Source: Lachnospiraceae bacterium
GTDB lineage: Bacteria; Bacillota; Clostridia; Lachnospirales; Lachnospiraceae
Assembly (NCBI GenBank): GCA_017889125.1
Contig: JAGHER010000054.1
Span: 1-46,106 of the forward strand
Direction: 5' to 3'
Length of the DNA stretch: 46,106 nucleotides
Shown here: in pieces, positions 44,343 to 46,106 of the stretch
Numbering within the stretch: position 1 is the first letter of the stretch
How the letters are laid out: each line of letters begins with the position of its first letter
Position numbers and translations under genes: made by a program
The notes under the pieces: generated by a model
Told to the model about the DNA's origin: nothing
The model's input: only the letters and a program-made list of their open reading frames with translations
Database searches by the model: none

Positions 44343-44394
44343 GTACCAGCGCCGGTTTCGGCAGGATATGTGATTTGGACAGGAGGAAGCGGAA

Positions 44395-45918
44395 ATGAAC
44401 TATTTAATCGGAATTGATGTGGGAACATCGGCGACGAAGACGGTGCTTTTCGATGAGACGGGAAAGGTGGTAGCTTCGGCGTCGCGGGAGTATCCCATGT
44501 ACCAGCCGCAGAATGGCTGGGCAGAGCAGAGGCCGGAGGACTGGCGGGATGCGGTTCTGGAAACTCTGGCTAAGGTTAAGGCTGAGTCTGGGGCGGACAG
44601 CGCAGACATTAAGGGAATCGGCATCTCCGGCCAGATGCACGGCCTGGTTATGCTGGATGAGGAGGGGCAGGTGATCCGGCCGTCCATCATCTGGTGCGAC
44701 CAGCGGACAGGGGCAGAGGTGGAGGACATGCTTTCCATCATGCCGAAGGAGAAGTGGATTGCCATTACGGCGAACCCGCCTCTTACCGGATGGACGGCGG
44801 CAAAGATTCTCTGGGTACGGAAGAATGAGCCGGATAATTACGCCAGATGCCGTCATATCCTTTTGCCGAAGGATTACATCCGCTATGTGCTTACGGGCGT
44901 GTTTGCTACGGAGGTGTCTGATGCCAGCGGCATGCAGCTTCTGGATGTGCCGGGGCGGTGCTGGTCAAAGGAAGTGTTAGAGAAGCTTTCCATTCCGGAG
45001 GAATGGCTGGGGACGGTGTATGAGTCCTGCCAGGTGACGGGCCATCTTCTGCCGGAGATTGCCGAGGCGACAGGCCTTTCTGTGGAGACAGCCGTGGTGG
45101 GCGGCGCCGGGGACAATGCGGCTGCTGCTGTGGGCACCGGCGTGGTGAAGGATGGAACGGCATTTACCACCATCGGCACTTCCGGCGTGGTATTTGCCCA
45201 CAGCAGCCAGGTGACCATCGACCCCAAGGGCCGGGTACATACCTGCTGCTGTGCGGTGCCGGGAGCCTGGCATGTGATGGGCGTGACCCAGGGAGCCGGA
45301 CTTTCTCTGAAGTGGTTCCGGGATCAGTTCTGCCAGGATTACGTGGCAGAAGCAGAGAAGCTGGGCGTGGATTCTTATGATTTAATCAATCAGGATGTGG
45401 CAAAGATTCCTGCGGGAAGCGAGCGTTTGATTTATCTGCCCTACCTGATGGGCGAGCGGACGCCTCATCTGGATCCGGACTGCCGGGGCGTGTTCTTCGG
45501 CCTTTCGGCTATGCATACCAAGGCCCACCTGCTGCGGGCAGTTATGGAAGGTGTTTCCTATTCTCTGGCGGACTGCAATGACATCCTGGAGGAGATGGGC
45601 GTAAAGGTAGACCAGATGATGGCCTGCGGCGGCGGCGGAAAGAGCCCCATCTGGCGGCAGATGCTGGCGGATCTTTACGGCTGCCCGGTAAAGACAGTGG
45701 AGCAGTCAGAAGGGCCGGCTCTGGGCGTGGCTATTCTGGCCGGTGTGGGCTGCGGCATTTATGAGAGCGTGGAGGCGGCCTGCGAGGCGCTGATTTCCCC
45801 GGATAAGGTGACCGGGCCGAAGGATGATGAGGCAGAGACTTACAGCAAATATCATGCATTGTATAAGAAGCTGTATGGGGATTTGAAGGAGCGGTATAAG
45901 GAGCTTGCAGGGCTGTAA
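44395..45918 (+). CDS. xylB: Xylulokinase
   Basis: A full-length 507-residue FGGY kinase. The opening phosphate loop IGIDVGTSATKTVLFDE, GISGQMHGLVMLDEEG, WCDQRTGAEV and the C-terminal FGGY-type region (MACGGGGKSPIWRQMLADLYG, EGPALGVAILA) are all present. It phosphorylates D-xylulose to xylulose 5-phosphate for the pentose phosphate pathway. AGGAGG lies just before the ATG. It has its own controlled promoter and is followed 79 bases later by a DUF4867 gene, which suggests a pentose or related sugar operon continuing beyond the window. Confidence 0.93.
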   Translation: MNYLIGIDVGTSATKTVLFDETGKVVASASREYPMYQPQNGWAEQRPEDWRDAVLETLAKVKAESGADSADIKGIGISGQMHGLVMLDEEGQVIRPSIIWCDQRTGAEVEDMLSIMPKEKWIAITANPPLTGWTAAKILWVRKNEPDNYARCRHILLPKDYIRYVLTGVFATEVSDASGMQLLDVPGRCWSKEVLEKLSIPEEWLGTVYESCQVTGHLLPEIAEATGLSVETAVVGGAGDNAAAAVGTGVVKDGTAFTTIGTSGVVFAHSSQVTIDPKGRVHTCCCAVPGAWHVMGVTQGAGLSLKWFRDQFCQDYVAEAEKLGVDSYDLINQDVAKIPAGSERLIYLPYLMGERTPHLDPDCRGVFFGLSAMHTKAHLLRAVMEGVSYSLADCNDILEEMGVKVDQMMACGGGGKSPIWRQMLADLYGCPVKTVEQSEGPALGVAILAGVGCGIYESVEAACEALISPDKVTGPKDDEAETYSKYHALYKKLYGDLKERYKELAGL

Positions 45919-45997
45919 ATTTGCGGATTTCTGCATTTCTGCGGGCGGAACATGTGCCTGCAGAACAAAAATAAAAACATAGATAGGAGGCATTGAC

Positions 45998-46106
45998 ATG
46001 GAGATCAAACGAGTGACGGACCCGGCGTTCCGGGTGTACGGTAAGGTAGTGGATGGCTACGACTGCGGCCCTCTTCTGGAGGCCATGGAGAAGACACCCC
46101 TTCCGG
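45998..46106 (+). CDS. DUF4867-type protein, 5' part only
   Basis: The reading frame opens with MEIKRVTDPAFRVYGKVVDG and runs off the window after 36 codons. The start resembles DUF4867 proteins, which occur beside sugar kinases and isomerases in gut Clostridia and have no proven function. AGGAGG at 45985-45990 fixes the ATG. It is too short to show domains. Confidence 0.65.
   Translation, partial: MEIKRVTDPAFRVYGKVVDGYDCGPLLEAMEKTPLP

Overview
The window looks like chromosomal DNA from a spore-forming, anaerobic Firmicute of the Lachnospiraceae type (Clostridia, moderately high GC). This is inferred from the protein families and gene order, not from a database search. The pointers are sporulation genes (yabP, yabQ, spoIIE), an MBOAT/DHHW/DUF4358 surface cluster, a DUF4867 gene, strong AGGAGG ribosome binding sites and frequent GTG/TTG starts.

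Layout: (1) 1-536 is an AT-richer, gene-poor stretch full of hairpins that ends in a strong terminator. (2) 543-5181 is a cell-surface cluster: a secreted SGNH hydrolase with cell-wall-binding-like repeats, a DUF4358 lipoprotein, an MBOAT acyltransferase and a DHHW protein, probably modifying an envelope polymer with acyl groups. (3) 5186-13348 is a housekeeping/sporulation block resembling Bacillus yabN-ftsH: mazG, hup, rqcP, yabP, yabQ, divIC, spoIIE, tilS, hpt, ftsH. It has three oddities: a spoIIE without the membrane domain, a yabQ/divIC overlap of about 160 bases, and a tilS carrying three separate in-frame minisatellites. (4) 13841-25918 holds two GH13 glucan/sucrose enzymes with cre/LacI-type operators just downstream of their promoters, a LacI regulator and a Crr-type PTS IIA. 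Between them lie tRNA-Tyr, a PHP phosphatase, a cytidylate-kinase-like protein and a MarR-controlled heterodimeric ABC exporter. (5) 26026-26936 on the minus strand holds a TIGR04076-type protein, a 44-codon remnant and three tRNAs (Phe, Gly-TCC, Gly-GCC). (6) 27120-29204 is an Lsa-like ABC-F gene behind a leader of about 450 bases with competing hairpins. (7) 29465-35600 is a 1741-residue secreted protein with SpaA/Cna-B-like modules but no sortase signal, followed by a class B sortase. (8) 35742-43112 is a complete F-type ATP synthase operon (atpZ-I-B-E-F-H-A-G-D-C) whose c subunit carries residues typical of sodium-binding rings. (9) 43352-46106 holds an AraC regulator, a xylulokinase behind a strong promoter with a palindromic operator, and the start of a DUF4867 gene.

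No complete mobile element, CRISPR array, rRNA or prophage is visible. The most unusual signal is a recurring tendency to short tandem duplication: tilS (three arrays), the divIC-spoIIE gap, the ABC-F 3' end, the pentapeptide stalk of the giant surface protein, and the atpC-araC gap. I see no convincing new defence or multi-gene system. The best candidates for undescribed biology are the repeat-bearing TilS, the membrane-less SpoIIE, the unanchored giant protein next to a sortase, and the structured region at the left edge.
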